A stretch of 47,631 nt of DNA from Neisseriaceae bacterium PsAf (GCA_017114885.1 WNLJ01000024.1:1-47631); one strand, 5' to 3'. Shown: positions 37,554 through 47,520, counted from the stretch's first letter. Notes: generated by a model not told the origin, from the sequence alone. Made by a program: numbers and translations.

Positions 37554-38560
37554 TTTTAGTTACTGGTGGTACTGGTTACATCGGTTCACACACAGTTTTA
37601 GAATTGCTTCAAAATAACTATGAAGTTCTTATTCTAGATAATTTATCTAATTCTAATAAAATAGTTCTTTCTAGACTTGAAGAATTAGCCAATTGTTCTA
37701 TCCCTTTTATTGAAGGAGATGTTAGAGATAGAGATTTGTTAAAAAAACTTTTTACACAATATCCTATTGAATCTGTGATACATTTTGCGGGTCTGAAAGC
37801 AGTTGGTGAAAGTGTTCAATATCCATTAAAATATTATGACAATAACGTTAATGGAAGCATTATTCTCACACAAGAAATGCAGATTGCAAATATTAAAAAT
37901 ATTGTATTTTCGTCTTCTGCGACAGTTTACGGCACCCCAAAAGAAGTTCCTATCAAAGAAAATATGCCAACAGGGGGTACAACTAATCCTTATGGTACGT
38001 CTAAATCTATGGTAGAACGAATACTGACTGATTTACAATCAAGTGACCCAGAGTGGAGTGTCGTCCTACTTCGTTATTTCAACCCAATAGGAGCTCATCA
38101 AAGTGGAAAAATTGGTGAAGATCCTAATGGTATCCCCAATAATTTATTGCCTTATATTAGCCAGGTAGCCATCGGAAAATTAGACAAATTATCTGTGTTT
38201 GGTGATGATTATCCTACTAAAGATGGAACAGGCGTTAGAGATTACATCCATGTTGTTGACTTAGCCAATGGACACATTAAAGCCTTACAAAAACACCAAA
38301 ACAATGCAGGCAGACATGTTTATAACTTAGGAACAGGTCAAGGTTATTCCGTTCTGGAAACTATCCACACATTTGAAAAGGTAACGGGGCAATCCATTCC
38401 CTATGAAATAGTTAATAGAAGAGATGGGGATATTGCTGTTTGTTATTCAGATCCAAGTTTGGCCAAAAAAGAACTTCACTGGCAAACTCATAATAACTTA
38501 GAACAAATGATGGTTGACACCTGGAACTGGCAAAAAAACAATCCCAATGGTTATAAGTAA
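37550..38560 (+). CDS. galE: UDP-glucose 4-epimerase
   Basis: A 336-residue short-chain dehydrogenase-like enzyme that interconverts UDP-glucose and UDP-galactose for lipo-oligosaccharide and other surface sugars. NAD-binding GGTGYIGSH is at 6-14, the catalytic SSSATVYG at 121-128 and Tyr148-x3-Lys152. Length and motif spelling match E. coli GalE (338). The start overlaps the argB stop. No other Leloir-pathway gene is near, so a surface-sugar role is more likely than galactose catabolism. Confidence 0.95.
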   Translation: MILVTGGTGYIGSHTVLELLQNNYEVLILDNLSNSNKIVLSRLEELANCSIPFIEGDVRDRDLLKKLFTQYPIESVIHFAGLKAVGESVQYPLKYYDNNVNGSIILTQEMQIANIKNIVFSSSATVYGTPKEVPIKENMPTGGTTNPYGTSKSMVERILTDLQSSDPEWSVVLLRYFNPIGAHQSGKIGEDPNGIPNNLLPYISQVAIGKLDKLSVFGDDYPTKDGTGVRDYIHVVDLANGHIKALQKHQNNAGRHVYNLGTGQGYSVLETIHTFEKVTGQSIPYEIVNRRDGDIAVCYSDPSLAKKELHWQTHNNLEQMMVDTWNWQKNNPNGYK

Positions 38561-38563
38561 AAT

Positions 38564-39343
38564 TCATGCAGTCATTAAACTACTAGCATGGATAAATCCA
38601 TGAATACCTAGTCGTTTTAATTTTTCCTCTTCTTCTTCTGAAAAATTAATGGCTAATATAGGGATAAACTGGCCTTCAGATAAGACTTCTACCAACTCTT
38701 GAAAACTTTTTTCTGAAGATATATTCCATATTAGTGCATGAGCATCTAAAGAGGCTCTCATTTCTTTTTTATTTTCAACGACAATAGCAATCCATTCAAA
38801 ATTAGGTAATCGTCCCAAGTTCTCAACATCTTTATAAGAGATATAAATAGACTGTTTTTTATGCATTGCCTCTCTGTAAGGTAAGATTTTGACTTCTTCA
38901 TTATCTGATAACAGTACAGAATTTATTAAAAAAAAGTCTTCTGGAATTTGTAATGCGTTAACAAATGAATAATTAGCAGGTAATAATTTTTTTTGGATTA
39001 AATTTCGAATATCAACCCACTCCCATTCCTGATTTTCTCTAGGGGTAACCACTCCATTCCAGTCTTTAGGATAAACTCTCCAAAAGAATAAACTCAAATA
39101 AACTTTTTCATAAACTACGTTTTTTTTCAACCAAGGTGTCGCATAATCAATTTTCAAGCCCAATTCTTCATCAAGTTCTCTTTGTAAAGCCTGAAAACTG
39201 GTTTCATCAATTTCTTGCTTTCCTCCTGCAAACTCCCAATACCCAGGATAAGATTTTCCTTTGGGCCTAGTACTAATTAAAACCTGTCTCTCATTATTAA
39301 AAATAATAGCGGCTACAACTTTAATCTGTTTTCTATGACTCAT
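38564..39343 (-). CDS. MutT-type Nudix hydrolase with C-terminal extension
   Basis: A 259-residue protein. The N-terminal 130 residues are a MutT-like Nudix domain with a full Nudix box (G-x5-E-x7-R-E-L-x-E-E-x-G-L) at about residues 40-62; MutT removes 8-oxo-dGTP. The remaining 130 residues resemble a shortened thiamine-phosphate-synthase-like (TenI/ThiE) barrel, a fusion common in proteobacterial MutT proteins of about 310 residues. Here the second half is shorter (ALIWNIS, PILAINFSEEEEEKLKRLGIHGFIHAS), probably lacking several barrel strands. It is convergent with galE, 3 bases apart. Confidence 0.85.
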   Translation of the reverse strand: MSHRKQIKVVAAIIFNNERQVLISTRPKGKSYPGYWEFAGGKQEIDETSFQALQRELDEELGLKIDYATPWLKKNVVYEKVYLSLFFWRVYPKDWNGVVTPRENQEWEWVDIRNLIQKKLLPANYSFVNALQIPEDFFLINSVLLSDNEEVKILPYREAMHKKQSIYISYKDVENLGRLPNFEWIAIVVENKKEMRASLDAHALIWNISSEKSFQELVEVLSEGQFIPILAINFSEEEEEKLKRLGIHGFIHASSLMTA

Positions 39344-39508
39344 ATTCTTTATAGTAAATATTAATATATGTCCATTATACCCTTATTTATCTATGTTTAC
39401 GATGAGAATAAATACATAATTATTATTAAAATATAGAAAAAGTGCATTAGCTTATATGAATAAAAAAATGCTAGAATAAACCTATAATAAAAAATATTAG
39501 AGGATAAA

Positions 39509-41722
39509 TTGATGGTGACAAGTTTACAAAATAAAGCTATTGTTTTGAATCAAAATTATCTAGATAAAAGCCAACAAGATTTAAGTAACATCTCCCCTAC
39601 CACCTATAAGGCGGCAGTAGAACTCATGTTGAAATATTATCCTAAAGATGCCAAAACCGAAACAGAAGAACCCCTTATTACCCATCTAATTGAATCTGCT
39701 AAAATTGTTAATAACTTAGATTTACAAGAGGCATCTATTCTTGCCACTTTATTTTCATACTTCCCAAATTATCATCCTGATGATTGGAAAGAAAAACTTG
39801 AACCTTATATTAATCAAGAAACTGAGTTACTGATAGAAGGCCTCAATCAGATTCAGGAACTAACCAATTTTGTTAAAGTAGCTAAATTTACCACACCAGA
39901 AGAACAAAACAAGCAATCTGAATCAATGAGAAAAATGTTATTAGCCATAGTTAATGACATTCGCATTGTATTAATCAAGCTATGCATGGTCACTGAAATC
40001 ATGCGAGGTCTTTCTAGTGCTCCTGAAAGCGTTGATAAAAAAGCTATTGCGAAGGAAACATTAGATATTTTTGCTCCTTTAGCCAATCGCTTAGGTATTT
40101 GGCAATTAAAATGGGAATTAGAAGATTTAGGTTTTCAAAATCTACAACCTGAAGAATATAAAAAAATAGCTGCCCTCCTAAACGAAAAAATAGATGAACG
40201 CCTAGAATATATTGAAAACTTCACCCATATCCTAAAATCAGAATTAGAAAAAGAGAATATTAAATGTGAAGTCGCCGGTAGACCTAAACATATTTATTCT
40301 ATCTATCGGAAAATGCAAAAAAAGAAACTTGAATTTGATGAATTATATGATATTCGAGCCGTTCGTGTATTGGTTGAAACAGTCCCTCAATGCTATAACA
40401 CATTAGGTATTGTTCATAGTTTATGGAAACCCATTTCTGGAGAATTTGATGATTATATCTCCAATCCAAAACCTAATGACTATAGAAGCTTACATACAGT
40501 CATTATAGGACCTGAAAATAAAGGCGTGGAGGTCCAAATAAGAACTTTTGAAATGCACCGTTTTGCTGAATTTGGGGTAGCAGCCCACTGGAGGTACAAA
40601 GAAGGAGGTAAAGGAGACTCTGCCTATGAACAAAAAATAGCTTGGCTACGCCAATTACTCGAGTGGAGAGAAAATGTCTCTGAAACAGATAAACCAAACT
40701 TAGCCAATGCCTTTAGAACAGAGTTATTTAATGATACGATTTATGTCTTAACTCCTATGGGAAAGGTGTTATCTTTACCTAATGGTTCTACTCCTATTGA
40801 TTTTGCTTACGCTTTACATTCAGATGTTGGTAATCGTTGTCGTGGTGCTAAGGTCAATGGTCATATTGTACCCTTATCAACCCCACTAGAAAATGGTCAG
40901 CGTGTAGAAATTATCACTTCTAAAGATGGACATCCCTCTGTTAACTGGTTATATGAAGGATGGGTAAAAAGTCCCAAGGCCATTTCTAAAATACGATCAT
41001 TTATTCGAAAACAAAATATTGAATCCGTTAAAGAAACTGGTAGAAAATATCTAGAAAAGGAACTCTATAAACTTGATCGACGACCTAGCTTTCAAGATTT
41101 AGCTGATTATTTAGAATATAAATCATTAGATGATTTATATGTTGCTATTGGTAACGGAGAACTGACCAATAAACAGCTTCAAAAATCAATTCGTGCACTT
41201 AATTCTAAAAATCAAGAAATTATCGAAGTAAAATCTGAACCAGTTATTAAAGCCAGCAAATCAGGAAAAGTGGGAGATGGAGGCGTACTAATCAATGGAG
41301 AATATGGTTTGTTATCAGTGTTTGCCAAATGTTGTAAGCCCGCTCCTCCTGATGAGATCATTGGCTTTGTAACACGAGGCAGAGGCATTTCTATTCATAG
41401 AACAAATTGTGAAAGTTTTCAGCATCTTGCTGAGAAATATCCTGAAAAAGTATTAAGTGCACAATGGGGCGACCTAAATAAAAATGGTGAGGTGTTCTCA
41501 GTTGATATCGAAATCTTAGCTCAAGATAGAAATGGCTTACTAAGAGATATTTCAGATGCCTTTTCACACAATAAAATTAATGTCACTGGAGTTCAAACAC
41601 ATACTGGTGGCATTACTGCTAAGATGAAATTTACGGTAGAGATGAAACAAGTTTCAGATTTACCCAAGGTACTGGCTTACTTGGGAAATATAGACGATGT
41701 TTTTGAAGTGCACCGAATTTAA
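39509..41722 (+). CDS. relA: RelA (p)ppGpp synthetase
   Basis: A 737-residue stringent-response enzyme. The synthetase domain (about 250-365) carries the EFDD motif (312-315), the E-x-D-D form typical of synthetase-only RelA rather than the R-x-K-D of Rel/SpoT. The N-terminal hydrolase-like domain lacks the His-Asp metal site (text reads LFSYFPNY where the HD would lie), so it should only make ppGpp. TGS (about 407-468) and a C-terminal ACT domain (about 665-737) are present. AGAGGA precedes the ATG. A separate SpoT is expected elsewhere. The frame continues open past its stop into a gene remnant. Confidence 0.95.
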   Translation: MMVTSLQNKAIVLNQNYLDKSQQDLSNISPTTYKAAVELMLKYYPKDAKTETEEPLITHLIESAKIVNNLDLQEASILATLFSYFPNYHPDDWKEKLEPYINQETELLIEGLNQIQELTNFVKVAKFTTPEEQNKQSESMRKMLLAIVNDIRIVLIKLCMVTEIMRGLSSAPESVDKKAIAKETLDIFAPLANRLGIWQLKWELEDLGFQNLQPEEYKKIAALLNEKIDERLEYIENFTHILKSELEKENIKCEVAGRPKHIYSIYRKMQKKKLEFDELYDIRAVRVLVETVPQCYNTLGIVHSLWKPISGEFDDYISNPKPNDYRSLHTVIIGPENKGVEVQIRTFEMHRFAEFGVAAHWRYKEGGKGDSAYEQKIAWLRQLLEWRENVSETDKPNLANAFRTELFNDTIYVLTPMGKVLSLPNGSTPIDFAYALHSDVGNRCRGAKVNGHIVPLSTPLENGQRVEIITSKDGHPSVNWLYEGWVKSPKAISKIRSFIRKQNIESVKETGRKYLEKELYKLDRRPSFQDLADYLEYKSLDDLYVAIGNGELTNKQLQKSIRALNSKNQEIIEVKSEPVIKASKSGKVGDGGVLINGEYGLLSVFAKCCKPAPPDEIIGFVTRGRGISIHRTNCESFQHLAEKYPEKVLSAQWGDLNKNGEVFSVDIEILAQDRNGLLRDISDAFSHNKINVTGVQTHTGGITAKMKFTVEMKQVSDLPKVLAYLGNIDDVFEVHRI

Positions 41723-41734
41723 ACAACCCATATA

Positions 41735-42034
41735 ATAATAGAAGTTGATTTTGATTTTATCCAAAGTGCAAATAAAATTGTAGTGGATGACTTTAATGCT
41801 TGCACAGAAGAAGCTGGGGAACTTATTCATGCGAATGAACAAGAAAATTGGTCGTTTAAAAAAATACATGGCAGCTTACCCGATTTAGTCAATCAGAAAA
41901 TTATAGGCCGTGAGCATTCATCAGAGATTACTTTTTTTAAATCAGTAGGTTCAGCCTATTTTGATTTAGCTGTTGCTATTGGAGCTTATAATAAAGCCAG
42001 CCAAACAAACCAAGGTCAATGGATTGATTTATAA
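41735..42034 (+). pseudogene. C-terminal remnant of an ornithine cyclodeaminase-family gene
   Basis: About 100 codons matching the end of the ornithine cyclodeaminase/mu-crystallin family: EVDFDFIQSANKIVVDD, then EEAGELIHA, IHGSLPDLVNQKIIGRE and the signature EITFFKSVGSAYFDLAVA. A full member is about 310-340 residues; the first two thirds, with the NAD-binding Rossmann core, are missing. The remnant lies in the same frame as relA, directly after its stop. A GTG at 41783 could start an 83-residue peptide but has no support. Full proteins turn ornithine into proline or reduce pyrroline-2-carboxylate. Confidence 0.75.
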
Positions 42035-42296
42035 AACTCTTTTTTATCATCAATTCTTACTCTAAAAAATTTGATTGCCATAGCACTTCTATCTAACCTT
42101 AAACTAGCTTATAATAGGAGTCCTTTTTGAAAGTTCTATTCGATTAATTTGTTGTAGTCTCTTGTAATGGGAATATGTGTTTTTGACAACAAATCAGTAT
42201 CATTTATGAGATTTATTTAAAATTAACTTATTCTGAACTTTTTAACCCTTAATTTATCTTTCTACAATTAGATTTGAATACATTGGATACTACGAT

Positions 42297-44540
42297 ATGA
42301 TAATTAAAAAAAATACCACTCAATTAACTATTACTGTTCTATTAGCCTGTTTACAAAATATCAATTTTGCTGGAATTGGCATTGGTAATGATGTAACGAA
42401 TACAATTAATGCAATTTCTGATGGAACAGAAAACCCTTTAGATGCACTTGTTTTTGCAGAAAGGAGAATTAATGAATGGTCAATTGGGGTATTTAACCCA
42501 GACTATGTTCCAAATTTTCCTCAAGAAGATTATTGGACCAAGTCATCCAATTATGAATTTAAACAGTTGGTCACATTTGGAGATAGTTTAAGTGATAAAG
42601 GAACCCATACTCGTTCTACCATGTTTTTGGCGGGAGGTTACCATTCAAAACTGTACAATGATTATTTAAGTGAACATTATACAGGTAAAAGTTCAGTACC
42701 GAATACCTATGGTGGACTTAACTATGCCCAATCAGGTGCTAGTTTTAAAAACAGGGGTGATGATCTTGATTTGAGACATCAGATTGATCAATACTTAAAT
42801 GATTTTGGGGGAGTAGCCGATCCAGAAAGTATTTATATCTTAAATGCTGGGGGCATGGATGTTAACAAATCATTAAACCAAATTGTTACAGGACTAATTA
42901 ACGGTTCCTATCAATTTAGTAATGAGTTCTATACACTGGATGATGCACCTAAAATTGCAGCCGACGATGTACTTTACCTCCGTGATAAGGGTGCTAAATA
43001 TATTATGATTGGAAATATACCAGATGCAAGTCTATCACCTTACACCCCTATTATTCCTATTGAATTTATTAGCGGTACATTAGATGACTTACATTTACCA
43101 AATTTTGGTCTTATTACACATGTGGGAAAATTGGTCGATAACTATTTAAGAAATCCTGCCAATCAGATTCCAGGCACAGGAAAAGAGTTTATTCGTGCTA
43201 ATGGTATTCATACTTTGCAATCCATTTTATGGTTTATTCCTCACCCTGCTATTATTAATATATATGATTTTTTAACAGATATACAAAAAATTCCAACAGA
43301 GCAATTTAATCGCTCCCTTGAAGTAGAGTTGAGTAAAATTGGAGGTGATGTTGTTTTCTTTGACTTTAGAAAACTAATGGATGAAATGGTAGATGATTAC
43401 AAAAGTTATGGTATTGACGAAATACTCGTTCCAACTTGTGATTTAGGTTTTTCAGCTAGATATTGTGATTATGATTCAAATCGTTATCACAAAGACAAGG
43501 TATATTTATTTGGTGACTGGTTTCATCCTAGTCCAGAAACTCATTTTATCATTTCACAATATATTCAATCTATTTTTGATGCCCCTTTATATGTCACTTC
43601 TATTAGTGAACACTTTTCTAATATTAATTTTTCTAAAAATAATTTTTTAGAAAGTCAATTGTTTGGTATCAAACAAATTACTAATAAAGAACTAAATGAA
43701 TGGCACTTAATTGCAGGTTACTCTGGTTTGATGAATGATAAAAATTATGAAAAACAGAGATTAGAAGCCAAAAAAACCTATGCTCATAACATTAATATAG
43801 GTGCTTATACTTTTACTTCTCCAGAAATAGCACTGGGCTTTATGTTCACTACCAGCTTAGGCAAACAAAAACCTTTTGATAATTTTAGATTCAATCATTT
43901 TTCCGAAACAGTAACTCTGTTCTCTCAGTGGTCTAATGATAAAGGATTATGGCTCAATAGTATGCTTGATTTTGGTTATATGCGCGTCAAGGATATCGAA
44001 AGAAATATTCAACTAGGTGCTCATCAACGCACGGAAAAAACTAGTTCTACTGATGCTTATGCATTTGGCACTAATATTAAAGGTGGTTTTGATTGGATCA
44101 ATACCAATACTATCCAATCTGGTCCACAAGCTGCTTTAAATTTAAACCGTATTAATATTAAAAACTTTAAAGAGGAAAGTGATAGAAGTACGGCTATGCA
44201 TTTTGAATCCCATCATAAAAATGATTTTTATGCAGCGCTTGGTTGGTATATTAATAGTAAAGATTACCAAATTGGTAACACACCAACCAATTTCAGAGCT
44301 GAAATAAATTATAATCACACCATAGGCTCTGAAAAAACAAAAATCAAAGGTGCAGTTAACTCTACTTTAACATCCTTTACTAGAGAATTGGATAATCCAA
44401 AAAAATGGGTTAATGTTAAATTAGATGCTGATTTTAAAGTTAACCAATCAGGAACAATTAATACCAATCTAAACTTTATTTCAGATAATGATAAAAATAG
44501 AAAACTAGGGTATGGAATTGGGTACCGTTATAAATTTTAA
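42297..44540 (+). CDS. GDSL-family autotransporter, copy 1
   Basis: A 747-residue outer-membrane autotransporter with an N-terminal signal peptide (about 1-25), a GDSL/SGNH lipase-esterase passenger (about 85-425) and a C-terminal beta-barrel (about 465-747) ending in Tyr-Lys-Phe, the expected last-residue Phe. Ser97 lies in FGDSLSD, block II is GGLNYAQSGAS, and Asp407/His410 lie in GDWFHPS. In block III the usual G-x-N-D reads Gly-Gly-Met-Asp (185-188), so the oxyanion-hole Asn is absent. Two Cys (381, 390) may form a disulfide. It resembles EstA and McaP, which are surface esterases or adhesins. The next gene is a paralogue. Confidence 0.9.
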   Translation: MIIKKNTTQLTITVLLACLQNINFAGIGIGNDVTNTINAISDGTENPLDALVFAERRINEWSIGVFNPDYVPNFPQEDYWTKSSNYEFKQLVTFGDSLSDKGTHTRSTMFLAGGYHSKLYNDYLSEHYTGKSSVPNTYGGLNYAQSGASFKNRGDDLDLRHQIDQYLNDFGGVADPESIYILNAGGMDVNKSLNQIVTGLINGSYQFSNEFYTLDDAPKIAADDVLYLRDKGAKYIMIGNIPDASLSPYTPIIPIEFISGTLDDLHLPNFGLITHVGKLVDNYLRNPANQIPGTGKEFIRANGIHTLQSILWFIPHPAIINIYDFLTDIQKIPTEQFNRSLEVELSKIGGDVVFFDFRKLMDEMVDDYKSYGIDEILVPTCDLGFSARYCDYDSNRYHKDKVYLFGDWFHPSPETHFIISQYIQSIFDAPLYVTSISEHFSNINFSKNNFLESQLFGIKQITNKELNEWHLIAGYSGLMNDKNYEKQRLEAKKTYAHNINIGAYTFTSPEIALGFMFTTSLGKQKPFDNFRFNHFSETVTLFSQWSNDKGLWLNSMLDFGYMRVKDIERNIQLGAHQRTEKTSSTDAYAFGTNIKGGFDWINTNTIQSGPQAALNLNRINIKNFKEESDRSTAMHFESHHKNDFYAALGWYINSKDYQIGNTPTNFRAEINYNHTIGSEKTKIKGAVNSTLTSFTRELDNPKKWVNVKLDADFKVNQSGTINTNLNFISDNDKNRKLGYGIGYRYKF

Positions 44541-44574
44541 ACACATACCTTCAATTATCAAGTAAGGAACATCA

Positions 44575-46689
44575 ATGCAATTAGCTAAAGTTACTAAAAT
44601 AATTTCAACAATTCTAGGAATGACTGCCCTTAGCATTCAAACTGCTAACGCTAATATTAATATTTATGAATATGTAGAAAAGCCTAAAAAGAGTGAATTT
44701 GATCACGTTATTATTTTTGGCGACAGTTTATCCGATTCAGATTATATTAATAATTCACGATTCGTCGCCGGAGGAATTGGTTATCCAGGTTATTTTGATG
44801 TTTTATCTCAATACTTTTCCAATAAGCCTTCTCAATTCACTGCTTATGGTGGCACCAACTATGCTGTATCTGCTTCATCTTCATACGCAGTATATGAACA
44901 AGTAAAACGTTATCTAGCGGAAAATAATGGACATGCTAGCAAGAATAATTTACACGTCTTATGGTCTGGTGGCACTGATGTTAACACCACTATTATTTTC
45001 AATATTTATAAACTACCATTTTATGATTTTAGCCAGCCAGAGTACACTATTTACAACCATAATAATCCTAGTCCTTCTCAGATGATTAGTGATAGTGCTA
45101 AATTACTTTTAGATAATGGTGCTCCGTATGTGGTTGTCCCTAATGTGCCCAATGCTGGCTATGCTCCTATTACCAGTTTATTCCATGTAGATGTGACTGT
45201 AACTTTATTAAGTGTCTTCTTGCCTCCTCCATTAAATACGGAAGTAGGTCTGAAAATTCGTAAAGCCTATGGTGATTATTTAGATAGTAAATTAAGAAAG
45301 TTACCACAAGGTCAAGGACATGACTTTTTAGTTAATCGTAGTATTGATTCATTACAGATGCAATTCCCTTTCATTCCAAGACCTCTTTTAGAAACTTTCT
45401 TACACACAGTGGTCAATATAGAAACAGATATTACCAGACAATTTAACTACTCTACACTAAAAGCATTAATGCCTTTAAATGGACAAATAGTTTATATAGA
45501 TGTTGCTAATATGTTTGATGAGCTAATTGATAATGCAATTGATTGGCATGCAGGTAGTGTTAATTTAACGTCTTGTTCATTAAGCTATCGTTCAGCCGAT
45601 TGTAATGAGGAAGATGGTACTTTCTATAATGACCAACATTATCTATTTGGTGATTGGTTCCATCCAAGTTGGGAAACTCATACGGGAATTGCTCAATATA
45701 TTATTTCTGTTTTAACTGCACCCGATCAAGTTGCTTCTATTGTCAAACAACTTGATAACCTAAACTATAGTAGTCAGTCTTATTTGCAGTCTTATTTAAC
45801 TGGCCTACGTTCTGATTTATCGCAACAAGAAAACGGTTGGTCTGTATTTGGCGGTTATGCTGGCTTATATGATATGCCAAATTCCTATATAGGAGGAGCT
45901 AAAAACACTTATACCAATATATTAAATATCGGTTTTAATTATCAACATTCACCTTATCTTAGTATGGGTGCATTGCTTTCATTGAGTTATGGAAAACATA
46001 AACCTTACAAAGACTTTACCTATAAACAAAATAGTCAAAATGTTATTTTTTATACTCAATGGGTTGATGATTTAGAAAGATATTGGTTAAATGCAGATAT
46101 CAATTATGGTCATTTAAATGCTAAAGATATTGAAAGATCTGTCAGACTTGGTGAAATTTACCGCATTGAACCTGCTAACTCGACCAGTAGTGAAATGTAT
46201 GGTTTTAACATTCGAGGTGGTTGGAATATCTGGGCTAATAATGAGGAACAAACCCTGAAAATGGGACCATTATTAGGTCTTAGCTACAATCATTATAAAT
46301 TAAAAGCTTTCCAAGATAAGTATAACCATGGAACCTCGATGCGATTTGAAGATGCAAAATATGATCAAGCTTACGCAACTATAGGCTGGTATGTTAATGC
46401 ACCTAAATTTGAAATTAGCGACAAACCTGCTAATTTATCTGCAGAGATTACCTATAATCAAAATTTAAAAAATAAAGACTTAGAAATATCCTCAAGAATC
46501 AAGACATCTCCACTTTACTTTAAAAAGAAAGTTGAGTTAACCGATCATGATAAATGGGTTGATGTTAACTCGAACCTTAATGTTGCCTTGAATAAGTCGA
46601 CTACTCTAAATACAGGTTTAGGTTTCAAATTTAATAATAAGAAAAATAAAAATATACAATTTTCTGTTGGTCTTCAGCATAAATTTTAA
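44575..46689 (+). CDS. GDSL-family autotransporter, copy 2
   Basis: A 704-residue paralogue of the preceding gene, 34 bases downstream. Signal peptide about 1-26 (cleavage after Ala-Asn-Ala), GDSL passenger about 40-380, and C-terminal barrel about 420-704 ending in His-Lys-Phe. Ser51 is in FGDSLSDSD, block II is YGGTNYAVSAS, and Asp360/His363 are in GDWFHPS. Block III is Gly-Gly-Thr-Asp (132-135), again without the Asn. The passenger has diverged from copy 1 far more than the catalytic blocks and barrel. TAAGGAA serves as ribosome site. It ends at a strong terminator shared with the minus-strand immunity gene. Confidence 0.9.
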   Translation: MQLAKVTKIISTILGMTALSIQTANANINIYEYVEKPKKSEFDHVIIFGDSLSDSDYINNSRFVAGGIGYPGYFDVLSQYFSNKPSQFTAYGGTNYAVSASSSYAVYEQVKRYLAENNGHASKNNLHVLWSGGTDVNTTIIFNIYKLPFYDFSQPEYTIYNHNNPSPSQMISDSAKLLLDNGAPYVVVPNVPNAGYAPITSLFHVDVTVTLLSVFLPPPLNTEVGLKIRKAYGDYLDSKLRKLPQGQGHDFLVNRSIDSLQMQFPFIPRPLLETFLHTVVNIETDITRQFNYSTLKALMPLNGQIVYIDVANMFDELIDNAIDWHAGSVNLTSCSLSYRSADCNEEDGTFYNDQHYLFGDWFHPSWETHTGIAQYIISVLTAPDQVASIVKQLDNLNYSSQSYLQSYLTGLRSDLSQQENGWSVFGGYAGLYDMPNSYIGGAKNTYTNILNIGFNYQHSPYLSMGALLSLSYGKHKPYKDFTYKQNSQNVIFYTQWVDDLERYWLNADINYGHLNAKDIERSVRLGEIYRIEPANSTSSEMYGFNIRGGWNIWANNEEQTLKMGPLLGLSYNHYKLKAFQDKYNHGTSMRFEDAKYDQAYATIGWYVNAPKFEISDKPANLSAEITYNQNLKNKDLEISSRIKTSPLYFKKKVELTDHDKWVDVNSNLNVALNKSTTLNTGLGFKFNNKKNKNIQFSVGLQHKF

Positions 46690-46710
46690 AGATATAAGTT
46701 ATATTTATAA

Positions 46711-46736
46711 AAAACCAGTTAAATAACTGGTTTTTT
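46711..46736. terminator. Bidirectional terminator
   Basis: Perfect hairpin with arms 46711-46722 and 46725-46736 (core AACCAGTTA/TAACTGGTT), flanked by A and T tracts. It lies between the convergent autotransporter and immunity-like genes. Confidence 0.88.
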
Positions 46737-46750
46737 AACTTTTAATTCTA

Positions 46751-47215
46751 TTAAAAAAAATTATCCACTTCTTTTTTTACTTCGTAAATCTCTAACTCAT
46801 CTTCGGATACCCATTTCTCTACCGATCTATCCCTATCATCTACTTTAAAACCATTTGCTCTACCAAATGCTAACTCTTCATCACTTGTCCAGCCCTTACT
46901 TATCTCATATTCCTTAACACCATTATTCTCTATCTCTCTATTAGAAACATGATATCCATCCCTGCCTCTATATTTAGCATAAGTTCTTATTGAATAAACT
47001 TTACCTACTTCGGAGGGAGCAATCCCTCTTTTATAATAATAATCTTCATATCTCGGATCGTTGTAAGCCTGTAAAATAAAACCATCTTCTATTAAAATTT
47101 GTTCAATCTCTTTATCTAAACCAGTTACAGGAATAACAACAGTATATTCACCATGATTTGAGTTTAATTTAAACTCATATCCTTTATAAGTGCTATATGT
47201 ACTATTTCTAATCAT
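46751..47215 (-). CDS. Immunity-like protein of a polymorphic toxin cassette
   Basis: A 154-residue soluble protein, acidic and rich in Tyr, Glu and Asp, without signal peptide or membrane span. I do not recognise its family by name. Context suggests immunity: its ATG overlaps by one base the stop (TAATG) of a start-less toxin-like C-terminal cassette just upstream, with AAGGAA as ribosome site, and a second, nearly identical copy of its end lies beyond that cassette. Such cassette-immunity-cassette arrays are typical of contact-dependent and Maf/Rhs-type toxin loci. The C-terminal part has two related Trp-x-x-(D/E)-(D/E)-E-L segments (about 108-113 and 138-143). Confidence 0.6.
   Translation of the reverse strand: MIRNSTYSTYKGYEFKLNSNHGEYTVVIPVTGLDKEIEQILIEDGFILQAYNDPRYEDYYYKRGIAPSEVGKVYSIRTYAKYRGRDGYHVSNREIENNGVKEYEISKGWTSDEELAFGRANGFKVDDRDRSVEKWVSEDELEIYEVKKEVDNFF
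46772..46862. repeat. Direct repeat, copy 1 (immunity gene 3' part)
   Basis: These 91 bases recur at 47541-47631 with only two mismatches (89 of 91 identical by direct comparison). The repeat continues past the window edge, so its true length is unknown. Confidence 0.9.
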
Positions 47216-47520
47216 TATTTAGATTCCTTAATTCTTTTTAAATACACTTCGCCATCTTTCGTAACAATAAAATTTTCATTACTATCCCAATACCCCATTT
47301 CCACCTTAGTTCCATCATTCTTCTTAAACACTAATCGCGAACCATCAGCTGGAATAATTCTATCTTGGAATTTCCATTCAGGTATTATCTCTCCTGTCCG
47401 ACTGGCAACAAACCCATTGCCCGTTGCTGGGGGACTGATAGGTTCTGCTGGGTTAAATCTACCTGCGTACGGAATATGTATATTTTTATTTATAATATCC
47501 TGAGATACTTTTAATTCAAA
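47215..47520 (-). pseudogene. Start-less toxin C-terminal cassette
   Basis: An open frame of about 101 codons between an in-frame stop at 47521-47523 and TAA at 47215-47217, with no usable start codon near its beginning; the only Met is two thirds along. It reads ...IHIPYAGRFNPAEPISPP, a Pro-rich hinge, then EIIPEWKFQDR...VFKKNDGTK...DGEVYLKRIKESK, a compact charged end. The layout fits a silent toxin tip that gains expression by recombining onto a full-length toxin gene. Bases 47401-47460 are about half G+C, well above the surroundings, suggesting transfer. I cannot name the toxin family or its activity. Confidence 0.55.

Noticed and set aside
39509-42034. A RelA-cyclodeaminase fusion protein
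   Set aside because: A clear TAA ends RelA after a normal ACT domain, and the following part is only a fragment, so a true fusion is unlikely.
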